Below are positions 17,442 through 26,370 of a stretch of DNA of 48,317 nucleotides, piece after piece. This DNA is from Prevotella sp. (lineage in GTDB: Bacteria > Bacteroidota > Bacteroidia > Bacteroidales > Bacteroidaceae), in the NCBI GenBank assembly GCA_017548525.1, contig JAFYZV010000015.1, positions 1 to 48,317 on the forward strand. The letters are read 5' to 3'. How positions within the stretch are numbered: the first letter of the stretch is position 1; the number at the start of each line of letters is the position of its first letter. The notes under the pieces were generated by a model. The model saw only the letters and a program-made list of their open reading frames with translations, did not search any database and was not told the origin of the DNA. The position numbers and the translations under genes were made by a program.

Positions 17442-19526
17442 ATGAAAAGATTATTAGCGTTTATGATGCTTGTATGCGCATGCACTCTTACGTTTTCACA
17501 AGCAACAGATTTAGTGGTAGACAACCAAACACCTGGTTGGTTGTCAAGTAAGATTAACTATGGCGACCAAGTGACCGTTAGAAATCTAAAGGTAACTGGG
17601 TATATCAATGCGACGGACTTGAACTTTATTGGATTACTTATTCAATCCCATAAACTTAATGGGAAACTTGATCTTTATGACGTTTCAATTGTTGCTAATT
17701 CAGTTTATGCTAAAGATAATTTTTTAGGTCATGAAAACGGGGATGTTAAAACCTTCGGACTTACTAAAAATTCATCTTTGGATACATTACTTCTTCCTCA
17801 TACGTTAGTTGGTCTAAATAATTTTCTTTCTTATGATTCTGGAAAATTATTTGTCAATACATTGTTCTTTAATTGTGATTCCATTACATTTGCCAAGAAA
17901 GAGTTTTTTGGTGGTAATTATGTAAAAGAATATATTTTGGGTGAAAATATTGATTCAATTCCCGCAAACGCATTTAGCAATTGCAATATGTTACATTCGG
18001 TTACGATTAAAGGGAATCTAAAATATATTGGAAACAAAGCATTTTACAAAGATACTCTTTCAAATTTTATTTTTCCAGATTCTCTTTATTATATTGGCGA
18101 ATCTGCTTTTTATGGTCACAATATGAAAAAGATCGTTTTGCCTAAAACCATGAAAATAATCGGGAAATCAGCCTTTCATAGCACAAATACCATAGATGAA
18201 GTTTCTTTGCCAGAACAAATGGAGGAAATAGGAGATATGGCATTTGATAGTTATGCACCAATTCAAATAAGAATTCCTAATGGAATAAAACATGCATATA
18301 TGAGTTCTTTTAAGTTTGTTGAAGGGCAAACTTGGTATTTTCCTGAGACTGTTGAATTTATAGAAAATCCTATTTGCGGAAACAATAAATGTATTTTTTA
18401 TCTGGAAGCCAAACACGTTGTAGGGATTACTTCTAAACAACTTTATTCATCTATATCTGTTGAGGATGCTCTTAGAAAACAATATCTCAATGGTTTAACA
18501 GTTTATGTTCCCAAAGGAATGATAAAAGAATATAAGAATTCAGATTATTGGTATAGTTCCACATATATAAAAACATCGAGCTATAGTACTCCACAACCAG
18601 TTTATGCAGGTTATTATGTTACATGTTATTGGGCTAATGCAGATTTTAAAGAAATGAGCAATCCTGTTAAATCTATTTCTTTGGATAAATCAGAATTAAT
18701 CTTTACAAAATTGGGTGAGATTAATTATTTGAAAGAAACCATTGAACCCGAAAATGCAGATGATAAATCTGTAAATTGGATGAGTACGAATCCCAATGTT
18801 TGTCTGGTTACTACCAATGGTCAAGTTATTAGTACAGGATATGGAACGGCAATTGTAATTTGTACTTCTACTGATGGTGGCTTTGTAGCTATTTGTAATG
18901 TTAAGGTAATCCAGCCTGTTAAGATTATGGCTAAAAGTTACGTAAGGGAGTATGGCGATGAAAATCCAACATTTGAGTACACATTTTCAGGAGATTCAAT
19001 TGATGGCACACCTGAGATAATGTGTGAGGCTACGAGGACATCGCCTGTTGGCACATACCCTATTGTTATTAGTAAAGGCAGTGTGACAAATCTCTATGAT
19101 ATTTATGAAAATGGTGAACTAACGATTACAAAAGCTCCATTGTTTGTTTCTGTGGGAGATTATGAGAAAGAACAAGGGGAAGAAAATCCAACTTTTTCAT
19201 TAACTTATGAAGGATTCAAGAATCAAGAAACATCAAAGGTGTTGATAAAAGAACCAACAATCACAACCTCTGCAACAAAGGAAAGTTCTATTGGTGAATA
19301 TGATATCATTGTCTATGGGGGCGAGGCGCAAAACTATGAATTCCATTATGTGAATGGTACATTGACCGTTACCCTCCCAAATGGAATTGGCAATGCGGAT
19401 AAAGATGGTACTAAAGCTTTTGATGTATTTTCAATTAGTGGCATTAGACTCCGTTCTAAAACTTCTTCACTTGATGATTTACAAAAAGGATTGTATATCA
19501 TTAATGGCAAAAAGGTTGTAAGATAA
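17442..19526 (+). CDS. BspA-like leucine-rich-repeat surface protein with Ig-like and MBG domains
   Basis: A 694-residue exported protein. After a signal peptide (MKRLLAFMMLVCACTLTFS) come LRR_5/BspA repeats (about residues 165-270, for example NLKYIGNKAFYKDTLSNF), a bacterial Ig-like group 2 domain (about 407-490, PVKSISLDKSEL), two MBG-type domains (about 492-642, each with YGDENPTF or QGEENPTF) and a C-terminal tail (SISGIRLRS...KGLYIINGKKVVR) of the kind used for type IX secretion and surface anchoring. BspA proteins bind host matrix or other microbes. It is AT-rich like the HEPN gene just upstream and ends at a strong terminator. Confidence 0.87.
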   Translation: MKRLLAFMMLVCACTLTFSQATDLVVDNQTPGWLSSKINYGDQVTVRNLKVTGYINATDLNFIGLLIQSHKLNGKLDLYDVSIVANSVYAKDNFLGHENGDVKTFGLTKNSSLDTLLLPHTLVGLNNFLSYDSGKLFVNTLFFNCDSITFAKKEFFGGNYVKEYILGENIDSIPANAFSNCNMLHSVTIKGNLKYIGNKAFYKDTLSNFIFPDSLYYIGESAFYGHNMKKIVLPKTMKIIGKSAFHSTNTIDEVSLPEQMEEIGDMAFDSYAPIQIRIPNGIKHAYMSSFKFVEGQTWYFPETVEFIENPICGNNKCIFYLEAKHVVGITSKQLYSSISVEDALRKQYLNGLTVYVPKGMIKEYKNSDYWYSSTYIKTSSYSTPQPVYAGYYVTCYWANADFKEMSNPVKSISLDKSELIFTKLGEINYLKETIEPENADDKSVNWMSTNPNVCLVTTNGQVISTGYGTAIVICTSTDGGFVAICNVKVIQPVKIMAKSYVREYGDENPTFEYTFSGDSIDGTPEIMCEATRTSPVGTYPIVISKGSVTNLYDIYENGELTITKAPLFVSVGDYEKEQGEENPTFSLTYEGFKNQETSKVLIKEPTITTSATKESSIGEYDIIVYGGEAQNYEFHYVNGTLTVTLPNGIGNADKDGTKAFDVFSISGIRLRSKTSSLDDLQKGLYIINGKKVVR

Positions 19527-19532
19527 TAATAT

Positions 19533-19582
19533 ACCAAAGACCCCCAAAAAGCGTGACAGATACTTTTTGGGGGTTCTTTGGT
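19533..19582 (+). terminator. Strong intrinsic-type terminator after the BspA-like gene
   Basis: A nearly perfect inverted repeat pairs ACCAAAGACCCCCAAAAAG with its complement around an 11-nt loop, 7 nt after the stop codon. No long T run follows, but the 19-bp stem is very stable. Confidence 0.75.
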
Positions 19583-19670
19583 TACTCTATCATTAACTAT
19601 GATTCAGAATATAGTAAAACAACACTTACATCACGTGGATGTCAGCTTTACAATTCGTAATGGAATTATC

Positions 19671-20798
19671 TCATTTAACCAACCACAACCGCATCAATTG
19701 GTCTGCAATGTAATGTTCACCATTCTCAAAGGAGACGAGACCATACGCAAGTAACTTCTTGATGGAGCTTTGTACGCTGCTTGCCGACTTAAGCCTGTGT
19801 TTACGGATGAATGCTCCCGAAGTGATTTGTCGTGCACGTCGCTCCTTGGCGATGGCATAGAGCAATTCCTTCTGTGACAGATTCAAACGAGCCAGTATCT
19901 CACTATAATGGCGGTCAGCCTCCTTTACCATCATGTCGATGGTCAAATCTGTCATTTCGCGTGTACATAGGGAACCAATGGGAGTAGCGGAAAAAGCCTC
20001 GCGGAATGTCTTTTGATTATAATAGGTGTTTCCCTCAAATGTTTGATAGACATCATGGATGGCTTCATCCGCAATCCTTTTGCCATAACCAACGAAATGA
20101 TGACGAACAAAGTCGACATACTTATCCTCGGCAATCACTTCAAGGTTTTGTATGTCTGCGCTGTTATAGAAAGGTCGTGCAGAGTCGAGGAACATCTCTT
20201 CAAGCAAATGTCTTTCACTGCCAGCAAAGATAAATTGCGTGTTTGAGAGTATCTGGATATGGGAACGCAACAACGCCTCGATGTTCTTTTCAGGATAATT
20301 AGCAATCTGTTGAAACTCATCAATAGCCACGACACACTTCTTTCCAGCATTCTCCAATGTTTGGAATATTTCTTCAAGGGAATAGGCAGGGTTATATATT
20401 TCACCAATGGAAATGCCAAAAGTAGGAAGTGATGTAATGGGGTCAAAACCAATGTTGCCTGTCAAGGAACGCATGGTAGCTATTGCCAATTTTTGCATCT
20501 TCTGTCCTCGACTGGCAAGCGTGTTGAAGACTGATTTACCCAGTTCAAAAGTAAACTCCTGAAGTGTCGATGTCTTAAGGATGTCGATGAAAAAAGTGAT
20601 GTAATGGTCACTGACAGCATGTTTATCGTAACAATGGTAAATCAGTTGCGTCTTTCCTACTCTGCGAGGTGACATCAACACGACATTGGCACCATTGGCC
20701 AAACTATGTATCAGTTGTTTGGCTTCATTTTTCCTGTCACAAAAAAACTCTTCGGGAACTTTTCCTGTTGTCACGAATGGATTGGATATACTTGTCAT
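19671..20798 (-). CDS. AAA/archaeal-type ATPase with C-terminal winged helix
   Basis: A 375-residue P-loop ATPase of the archaeal ATPase (PF01637-like) group, multi-copy in Bacteroidales. It has Walker A SPRRVGKT (about residues 43-50), Walker B CVVAIDEFQQI and a sensor segment FIFAGSERHLLEEMF. A C-terminal winged helix (SQKELLYAIAKERRARQITSG, SSVQSSIKKLLAYGLV) is followed by the family's usual ending ADQLMRLWL. The cellular role of the family is unknown; the wHTH suggests DNA or partner-protein interaction. It is monocistronic, with its own promoter. Confidence 0.82.
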   Translation of the reverse strand: MTSISNPFVTTGKVPEEFFCDRKNEAKQLIHSLANGANVVLMSPRRVGKTQLIYHCYDKHAVSDHYITFFIDILKTSTLQEFTFELGKSVFNTLASRGQKMQKLAIATMRSLTGNIGFDPITSLPTFGISIGEIYNPAYSLEEIFQTLENAGKKCVVAIDEFQQIANYPEKNIEALLRSHIQILSNTQFIFAGSERHLLEEMFLDSARPFYNSADIQNLEVIAEDKYVDFVRHHFVGYGKRIADEAIHDVYQTFEGNTYYNQKTFREAFSATPIGSLCTREMTDLTIDMMVKEADRHYSEILARLNLSQKELLYAIAKERRARQITSGAFIRKHRLKSASSVQSSIKKLLAYGLVSFENGEHYIADQLMRLWLVK

Positions 20799-20816
20799 AA
20801 CTCATCGGTTTTTCTG

Positions 20817-20824
20817 CAAATATA
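20817..20824 (-). promoter_or_regulatory. Promoter -7 box for the AAA ATPase gene
   Basis: TATATTTG on the minus strand, 19 nt upstream of the ATG at 20798. Confidence 0.6.
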
Positions 20825-20892
20825 CGCCTAATGAGACAGATATGCAAACAATCCTTCCTGACAGATATATCTTTTTGAATTATTTAACTTGA

Positions 20893-20911
20893 ATTATGCA
20901 ATTTGCATAAT
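20893..20911. promoter_or_regulatory. Palindrome upstream of the ATPase promoter
   Basis: ATTATGCAA and TTGCATAAT form a perfect 9-bp inverted repeat around one base, and a third partial half-site follows to 20925. It sits about 75 bp upstream of the ATPase -7 box and 31 bp beyond the end of the sugar kinase, so it could be an operator or an AT-rich hairpin. Confidence 0.4.
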
Positions 20912-20941
20912 GCAATTTACATAATTGAATACCACATTAAA

Positions 20942-21967
20942 TTAATCCCTTGCCACAAGGAACTGGCTTATCTCCTCCTCCGTGACCAAGTTGAAGTCGC
21001 CCGAAATGGAGTTTTTCAACTGACTTGCCGCCAATGCGAAGTCCAAGCACCGCTGCGCATCGCCCCCCCATTTGAGGGCAGCGTGGATGTATCCCGCCAC
21101 GTAAGCATCGCCTACGCCCATCGGGTCGAGGACGGGATAAATGTCATAGATATGGGCGGTGTGGATTTTCCCCTCGCTCCACAAGAGACCAGTCAATGTG
21201 TGGTGGTTGGTGCTAATCTGGTTTCGCAAGGCGAGAAGCATCTGCCGACAGCGTGGAAACTGCCTATGCAACTCGTCGAAGTACGCTCCATATGCCTCCA
21301 TGTCAAGCTCTGTGTCGGCATACATGTTGTCGATGGGAATGTGGGGTATGCTGCTCGCCACCTCCCATTCGTTTTGGTCGCCAAAGATGAAGTCGCTATA
21401 TTGCATCAACTCATGTAACACGTCGTGCGCCTTGGGACCATATTTCCAAAGATTCTTGCGGTAATTGATGTCACAAGTGATGAAAAGACCCATTTCACGG
21501 GCGGCTTTCACCGCCTCAAAAGTGGCATCCGTTGCGCTCTGACTTACCGAACAAGTGATGCCAGAGCAATGGAACACTTTGGCATCGGCAAAGATTTCAT
21601 GCCAGGGAAACATACCTGGGGCGGAGGAATAGAACGAGGAGTTCATGCGGTCGTACACCACTTGTGAGTTGCGCATCGCCGCCGATGCCTCGAAATAATA
21701 TGTTCCGAGTCGGTCGCCACCCCTCACTACATGGCTCACATCGATGCCATAGCACCGCAGTTCGTTGAGACAGGCCTGACCTATCTGTCCCTTGGGAATG
21801 CGCGACACATATTCCACCCTGTCACCAAGCATCGAGAGCGACACCGCCACATTGGCCTCGCTACCCCCGAAATTACCATTAAACCGATGTCCCTGCATCA
21901 AGCGAAGGCAGTCATTTTTAGACCAGCGCAGCAGGATTTCCCCGAATGTTACAATCTTGTTATTCAT
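20942..21967 (-). CDS. kdgK: PfkB-family sugar kinase, probable 2-dehydro-3-deoxygluconokinase
   Basis: A 341-residue ribokinase-fold kinase, probably phosphorylating 2-keto-3-deoxygluconate from pectin and uronate breakdown. It has the N-terminal substrate signature NGNFGGSEANVAVSLSMLGD and the C-terminal ATP/catalytic motif DPMGVGDAY with the catalytic Asp. The ATG at 21967 (MNNKIVTFGEILLRW) is chosen because the in-frame ATG at 21991 lies within the promoter's -7 box. The KdgK assignment rests on the GEILLRW-type N-terminus and overall pattern; another sugar substrate is possible. A pectin methylesterase elsewhere in the window fits a pectin-use lifestyle. Confidence 0.78.
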   Translation of the reverse strand: MNNKIVTFGEILLRWSKNDCLRLMQGHRFNGNFGGSEANVAVSLSMLGDRVEYVSRIPKGQIGQACLNELRCYGIDVSHVVRGGDRLGTYYFEASAAMRNSQVVYDRMNSSFYSSAPGMFPWHEIFADAKVFHCSGITCSVSQSATDATFEAVKAAREMGLFITCDINYRKNLWKYGPKAHDVLHELMQYSDFIFGDQNEWEVASSIPHIPIDNMYADTELDMEAYGAYFDELHRQFPRCRQMLLALRNQISTNHHTLTGLLWSEGKIHTAHIYDIYPVLDPMGVGDAYVAGYIHAALKWGGDAQRCLDFALAASQLKNSISGDFNLVTEEEISQFLVARD

Positions 21968-21988
21968 CTGATAAACGTTATACATTTG

Positions 21989-21996
21989 CAAAAATA
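21989..21996 (-). promoter_or_regulatory. Promoter -7 box for the PfkB kinase gene
   Basis: TATTTTTG on the minus strand, 21 nt upstream of the ATG at 21967. Confidence 0.55.
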
Positions 21997-22028
21997 GGAA
22001 AAAAATGCAATATTTGGAAAAAAAACAC

Positions 22029-22036
22029 TACCTTTG
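22029..22036 (+). promoter_or_regulatory. Promoter -7 box for the secreted 905-residue protein
   Basis: TACCTTTG, 30 nt upstream of the ATG at 22067. It shows that the apparent upstream TTG start at 22034 is not used. Confidence 0.6.
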
Positions 22037-22066
22037 TCACATTATTTTATATATAACTATAACAAC

Positions 22067-24784
22067 ATGAAGAAAATCTTTACTTTTTTAATTATCGCAT
22101 TGGCTTTCTCCATAAGTGCCAATGCACAGAAGTACCGTAAGACTTGGGACTTCAGAAATGGTTTCAGCGCAGCAACCATTGCCGCCCTGCAAGCTGACAT
22201 GGACCAGAACGGAGCCACGGGAAGCACATCTCACTGGCGCGACTATGAGAAGGACGCCTCTCTCACGGGCGGCGGTCAGGGTGCTTTCTGGTGTGCCGAC
22301 AATGGCGCGGTAGGCAACGACGAAGGCTTTGTCACGACTACCGTGGACGGCGTAAGCACCGTCATCCCCGAATTGGAGGGGTTGACTCTCAAGGGCATCA
22401 AGGCAAAAGGCCTTGTCATTGCCTATAACTTTGCACAATCCGCTAATGAGAATGCTCCCAACGGAATGTTCCCCAACGGAAAGAGTTTCCTATGGTTCAA
22501 TGGTAAGGGCCTGACTTTCAACATCAAGAACGTGAAGAAGGGAGAAACCTTGAAGATAGGTCTTGAGTCTCACAAGAACACCGAGGCTCGTGGTATCAAC
22601 ATCGCCGTGGACGGCGAGACGATCAATCCCGAGTCTGGCAACAATGTCCCCACGTATTATGAAGATGTGGTATGGAACATCCCCGATGACACTCCCGACG
22701 TGGATGACTATACAGACGTGAAGGTGACTACCACCAACGGCTGCCACATCTATTATATTATTGTGGGCGAAGGCGACACTCCTGAGGACCTCACCACCAA
22801 CATCGCCCTCATCGGGGCATTTGCTGGAATCCCTCTTGAGAACTTCCCATTCTATTCAGCTATCGCTTCCCAGGAGAACATCAAGGTGAATCCCATAGAC
22901 GTAATGGGCGACATTTCTGCCGTGAACAGTGAGAGCCTCCAAGCATACGACGTAGTGGTAGTGGCTCCCAATATCACAACGGATCATGCCATCGTTCCCA
23001 TCCTAAAGGAGGCGATGCCCTTCGTGCCAATGCTTAACACCGATGGCAGCCTGTACAATGCGTGGGGTTATGGCGAGGCTGTGGAGACACAAGTGCCTTT
23101 CGGCGTGGTGAAAGATGCCAATAACGAACTTTTCAAGAACATCGACCTACCTGATATTGAGGAAGGTGCTGGCATCGTCTTCACCAACGAGATGCCTATC
23201 ACTGGCGTTAAGTTGGGCGATTACTTTGCGGATGACAATATTCTGGCAACTGTATACGGCGACCCCACGACCGTTGCCATCCACTCCCACAACATCTTCC
23301 ACAATGGGTATATCTACTTGCCTTACAACACGCTTGCCATCTTGGATGCCTATTCAGAGACAGCACCGACGCTTCTACAAAATGCCGTCACCATCCTCGC
23401 TGCCTCAAAGGCAGAGATTACCAAGACCCCATCGCCCACTTTCCAACTGGAATACAAGAATCTCAATACCAACGTGACCATCAAGAGTGCAAACAGCAAG
23501 GCTAAGATCTACTACACGTTGGATGGTACAGACCCCACTACAGAGAGCACCTTGTATACAGAACCATTCAACCTGACAGAGGAGACAACCGTCAAGGCTG
23601 CTGCCATTGCCGAGGGCTACAAGATTAGTGACCCCACTTCCATCCTTGTGTTAATGAAGAGACAGGCAGAGACTCCCGTCATCAGTTACACCACAGAGAA
23701 CGGAAAAGCCGTGGTGACCATCACCTGCGCAACACCCGATGCCAACATCTGGTATAACTATACCGCATCCAACGACTCCACGGCATCCTCCAAATACACG
23801 GGTCCCATCACGCTGACAGAGAACAAGACGGTATCTGCCTTCGCGCTGAACGATGAGTTCGTACTCTCTGAGGTGGCATCACAGAACATCTACATCAAAG
23901 ACGGTAAGGTGCGCATCGACGTGGTGGCACACATGGATGCCAACCCCACCGACTATAACAACGGCTCCACCTCAACGGCATACTACTTCTCATGGGGCAA
24001 GGACAAGAGTGCTTATTCCTATTGGAACACCGAGTCGGAACCCATCATCGAGACCGATGAAGACGGCAACGAAACCGTTGTCGGCTATACAGAGCTGAAT
24101 CCAGAGGAAACAATTGACTTTGGCAATGGCTGGAAGATTGTCTCCCGTGGTCATGTGATGATTTGGGAAAACATCAAGTCGGGTAAGCAATATGGTGTTG
24201 GCTCGGCATACAATCCCGCCACCGTAGATGATTATTCCGACTTGGTCACCAATTATTATATCAATATCGGTGAATGGAATACATCTTACCCACGCAATGG
24301 TATCATTGCAACAAGCGTGAAATACGCTGGACCATTCGACATCGTGTCGTTTATCTCCAACGGTAACAGCGGCGGCTCGCCACAATGCGTATTCGAGGTG
24401 TCTGCCGATAGCGTCAACTGGGAACAGGTCGGGGACACGTGTGTTCTCTCTACCCAACGCCTTTACCGTAAGTTTGTGTGCAGCTACGAGGGAACAGACG
24501 AGGTGTATGTACGTACACGCATCGCTGAGGCAAACTCCAAGGCTGGCTATTATGACATCTATATCATGACCGAGGGCGATGAGTCCAAGGCTCTTGAGGA
24601 GCAGATGGACGAGGATTACAAGAACAATGCCGACGGCATAGAGAACGTCAACGCCTCTTCACACACCGCCAGCGTACCCACCGCCATCTACGATATCAAT
24701 GGTGTCCGCCACAACGCCCTGCGTAATGGCATCAACATCGTGAAAATGAGTGACGGGAATGTAAAGAAAGTGATGGTGAAATAA
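22067..24784 (+). CDS. Large secreted protein with chitobiase C-terminal-type domains and a T9SS-like tail
   Basis: A 905-residue exported protein of unknown activity. Its signal peptide is MKKIFTFLIIALAFSISANA. The N-terminal part (WDFRNGFSAATIAALQ onward) resembles non-catalytic beta modules seen in Bacteroidales polysaccharide-degrading proteins. Residues about 468-528 match a chitobiase/beta-hexosaminidase C-terminal domain (AKIYYTLDGTDPTTES), and a second, weaker copy follows to about 598. The C-terminus (about 864-905: YDINGVRHNALRNGINIVKM) is the sorting tail typical of Prevotella surface proteins. No glycosidase motif is seen. It ends at a strong terminator. Confidence 0.78.
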   Translation: MKKIFTFLIIALAFSISANAQKYRKTWDFRNGFSAATIAALQADMDQNGATGSTSHWRDYEKDASLTGGGQGAFWCADNGAVGNDEGFVTTTVDGVSTVIPELEGLTLKGIKAKGLVIAYNFAQSANENAPNGMFPNGKSFLWFNGKGLTFNIKNVKKGETLKIGLESHKNTEARGINIAVDGETINPESGNNVPTYYEDVVWNIPDDTPDVDDYTDVKVTTTNGCHIYYIIVGEGDTPEDLTTNIALIGAFAGIPLENFPFYSAIASQENIKVNPIDVMGDISAVNSESLQAYDVVVVAPNITTDHAIVPILKEAMPFVPMLNTDGSLYNAWGYGEAVETQVPFGVVKDANNELFKNIDLPDIEEGAGIVFTNEMPITGVKLGDYFADDNILATVYGDPTTVAIHSHNIFHNGYIYLPYNTLAILDAYSETAPTLLQNAVTILAASKAEITKTPSPTFQLEYKNLNTNVTIKSANSKAKIYYTLDGTDPTTESTLYTEPFNLTEETTVKAAAIAEGYKISDPTSILVLMKRQAETPVISYTTENGKAVVTITCATPDANIWYNYTASNDSTASSKYTGPITLTENKTVSAFALNDEFVLSEVASQNIYIKDGKVRIDVVAHMDANPTDYNNGSTSTAYYFSWGKDKSAYSYWNTESEPIIETDEDGNETVVGYTELNPEETIDFGNGWKIVSRGHVMIWENIKSGKQYGVGSAYNPATVDDYSDLVTNYYINIGEWNTSYPRNGIIATSVKYAGPFDIVSFISNGNSGGSPQCVFEVSADSVNWEQVGDTCVLSTQRLYRKFVCSYEGTDEVYVRTRIAEANSKAGYYDIYIMTEGDESKALEEQMDEDYKNNADGIENVNASSHTASVPTAIYDINGVRHNALRNGINIVKMSDGNVKKVMVK

Positions 24785-24806
24785 GCTGTCTACCCCTATC
24801 AATCAA

Positions 24807-24851
24807 TTATCCCGATACTACCACATCACTTGGTGGATGGTATCGGGATAA
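24807..24851 (+). terminator. Terminator hairpin after the 905-residue protein gene
   Basis: The perfect 12-bp arms TTATCCCGATAC and GTATCGGGATAA enclose a smaller CCAC/GTGG hairpin and are followed by CTTTT. Confidence 0.8.
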
Positions 24852-24876
24852 CTTTTGGTAGTGGCTCCCAAGGCAC

Positions 24877-24936
24877 AAAAAAAGGTCGCCCGCTGGCGAC
24901 CGACTTGTTAACCTTAAATCTAATACTATGAAAAAC
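24877..24936 (-). ncRNA. Putative small RNA, copy 1
   Basis: On the minus strand a TTTG-N20-TATCTTTG promoter (-7 box 24943-24950) is followed by about 60 nt and then a GC-rich hairpin (GGTCGCC and GGCGACC, 4-nt loop, 24884-24901) and a run of seven U. That is a complete sRNA transcription unit. The 44 bases including the promoter (24907-24950) match copy 2 at 39 of 44 positions, whereas the hairpin sequences differ. No open frame is conserved. Its 3' end faces the 3' end of the 905-residue protein gene. Confidence 0.6.
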
Positions 24937-24942
24937 ACATTG

Positions 24943-24950
24943 CAAAGATA
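24943..24950 (-). promoter_or_regulatory. Promoter -7 box of putative sRNA copy 1
   Basis: TATCTTTG on the minus strand with TTTG 20 nt further upstream. Confidence 0.55.
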
Positions 24951-25077
24951 TGGGATTTCTTCATTACTTCCAAATGTTTTTGAAGAAAAATGCATTACTT
25001 ATCCCTATTTTTAACTTTTTTACACACTTCAAGCGCAAAACTTGGGTATTACGGACTTGTTATCCACTCCTTTTTTG

Positions 25078-25085
25078 TACTTTTG
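25078..25085 (+). promoter_or_regulatory. Promoter -7 box for the SGNH esterase gene
   Basis: TACTTTTG with TTG 18 nt upstream, 21 nt before the ATG at 25107. Upstream in-frame codons to 24990 are therefore untranscribed. Confidence 0.6.
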
Positions 25086-25106
25086 CATGGATTTAATAGA
25101 GCAACT

Positions 25107-26201
25107 ATGATGAGAAAGATTTTATTATTTGCGTCATTCCTTTGTGGTATATGCACACACGGAGAGACATTGCCCATGAAAGGGAACGTTATCAAGCCAT
25201 CCAATCCCAACATCCAATACATTGGGAGAGTGAGCATGAAAAACCCTGACGTGATACGGTTCAATTACCCCGGGACACAAATCATCGCCTCCTTTAAAGG
25301 CACTTCCCTAAAGATGATTGCCCGTCCCGAGAGTGGCTATTTCATGGCACAGATTGACAAGGCTGCACCTTTCAAGGTGGGTTTCAATGCCAAGAAGGAC
25401 TCCGTGGTGACTCTCGCCACCGCCCTTGCAGACGGTAAGCATACCGTACACCTGATGTATATTATCGAGGGATTGTTCAGGCAACCCGAATTTCACGGCT
25501 TCATCCTTGACGAAGGATATTCGTTGACTACCCCTCCCACCCTTCCCGAGCGGAAAATTGAGTTCATTGGCAATTCCATTACTTGTGGTTATGGGGTGGA
25601 AAGCATCACCAAGGAAGACCTTTTTGAGGACGAGACGGAAAACCACTACTATACTTACGCCACGCTGACAGCACAGGCATTGAATGCACAGCATACTGCC
25701 ATTGCCCGTAGTGGCATCGGAGTGTATCGCAATTACGATGGCCCGAAGACGGGAAATAAAGAGAACATGCCTTGGCAATACGAATACACCCTGTTCAACC
25801 AGCATGATGAGACGTGGGACTTCTCGCGCTATCAACCACAATTGGTGTGCATCAATCTTGGCACGAATGACCTCTCGACCAACAATTTTGACATCAAACG
25901 ATATGAGAATGCATATAGGGGATTCCTAAAAACGGTGCGCCAACATTATCCCAATGCAAAGATTGTGTTGCTTACTGGTCCCATGCTTGGCGAAAAAGAG
26001 GCATCGCAACAGCGCAAGGTGCTTGACTCCATCCGTAAGGACTTCAACGATGGAGGCGACAAGGAGGTGTATCGCTTCGATTTCACCTTCCAGACGGGCG
26101 ACCTCCATTATGGCGCATCGTGGCATCCCAGCTATTGGCAACACCAGAAAATGGCGGGCGAACTCATCGCTTTCCTGCGTCCTTTGATGAATTGGTATTG
26201 A
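25107..26201 (+). CDS. SGNH/GDSL esterase, CE2-like acetyl esterase
   Basis: A 364-residue secreted esterase with signal peptide MMRKILLFASFLCGICTHG. An N-terminal beta-sandwich (about residues 30-140) precedes an SGNH hydrolase domain. Block I is GNSITCGYG with the nucleophile S157, block III is NLGTND, and block V has H340 in SWHPS. This two-domain order is that of CE2 esterases, which remove acetyl groups from plant polysaccharides. The ATG at 25107 is chosen from the promoter position and signal peptide; the second ATG at 25110 is equally possible. It stands alone between two putative sRNA genes. Confidence 0.85.
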   Translation: MMRKILLFASFLCGICTHGETLPMKGNVIKPSNPNIQYIGRVSMKNPDVIRFNYPGTQIIASFKGTSLKMIARPESGYFMAQIDKAAPFKVGFNAKKDSVVTLATALADGKHTVHLMYIIEGLFRQPEFHGFILDEGYSLTTPPTLPERKIEFIGNSITCGYGVESITKEDLFEDETENHYYTYATLTAQALNAQHTAIARSGIGVYRNYDGPKTGNKENMPWQYEYTLFNQHDETWDFSRYQPQLVCINLGTNDLSTNNFDIKRYENAYRGFLKTVRQHYPNAKIVLLTGPMLGEKEASQQRKVLDSIRKDFNDGGDKEVYRFDFTFQTGDLHYGASWHPSYWQHQKMAGELIAFLRPLMNWY

Positions 26202-26223
26202 TGTTATGGCATGAGATAAGGGC

Positions 26224-26285
26224 AAAAAAATAGGGCTCCGCCGAGCCCAACCTTCGTTAACCTTAAATCTAATACCATGAAAAAC
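26224..26285 (-). ncRNA. Putative small RNA, copy 2
   Basis: Same architecture as copy 1 on the minus strand: a TATCTTTG -7 box (26292-26299), a 30-nt conserved 5' part that includes GTTAACCTTAAATCTAATAC as read on the plus strand, then a hairpin GGGCTC/GAGCCC (26233-26248) and a terminal U run made by seven A. The hairpin differs from copy 1 but keeps its shape, which argues for a conserved terminator rather than a recent duplication. Confidence 0.6.
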
Positions 26286-26291
26286 TATGTG

Positions 26292-26299
26292 CAAAGATA
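26292..26299 (-). promoter_or_regulatory. Promoter -7 box of putative sRNA copy 2
   Basis: TATCTTTG on the minus strand, positioned as in copy 1. Confidence 0.55.
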
Positions 26300-26370
26300 A
26301 GCAACAATTCATTGAGACAATACAAAAAGCGCATTTCTTATGAAGGAAATGCACTCATTCTTGACATAAA

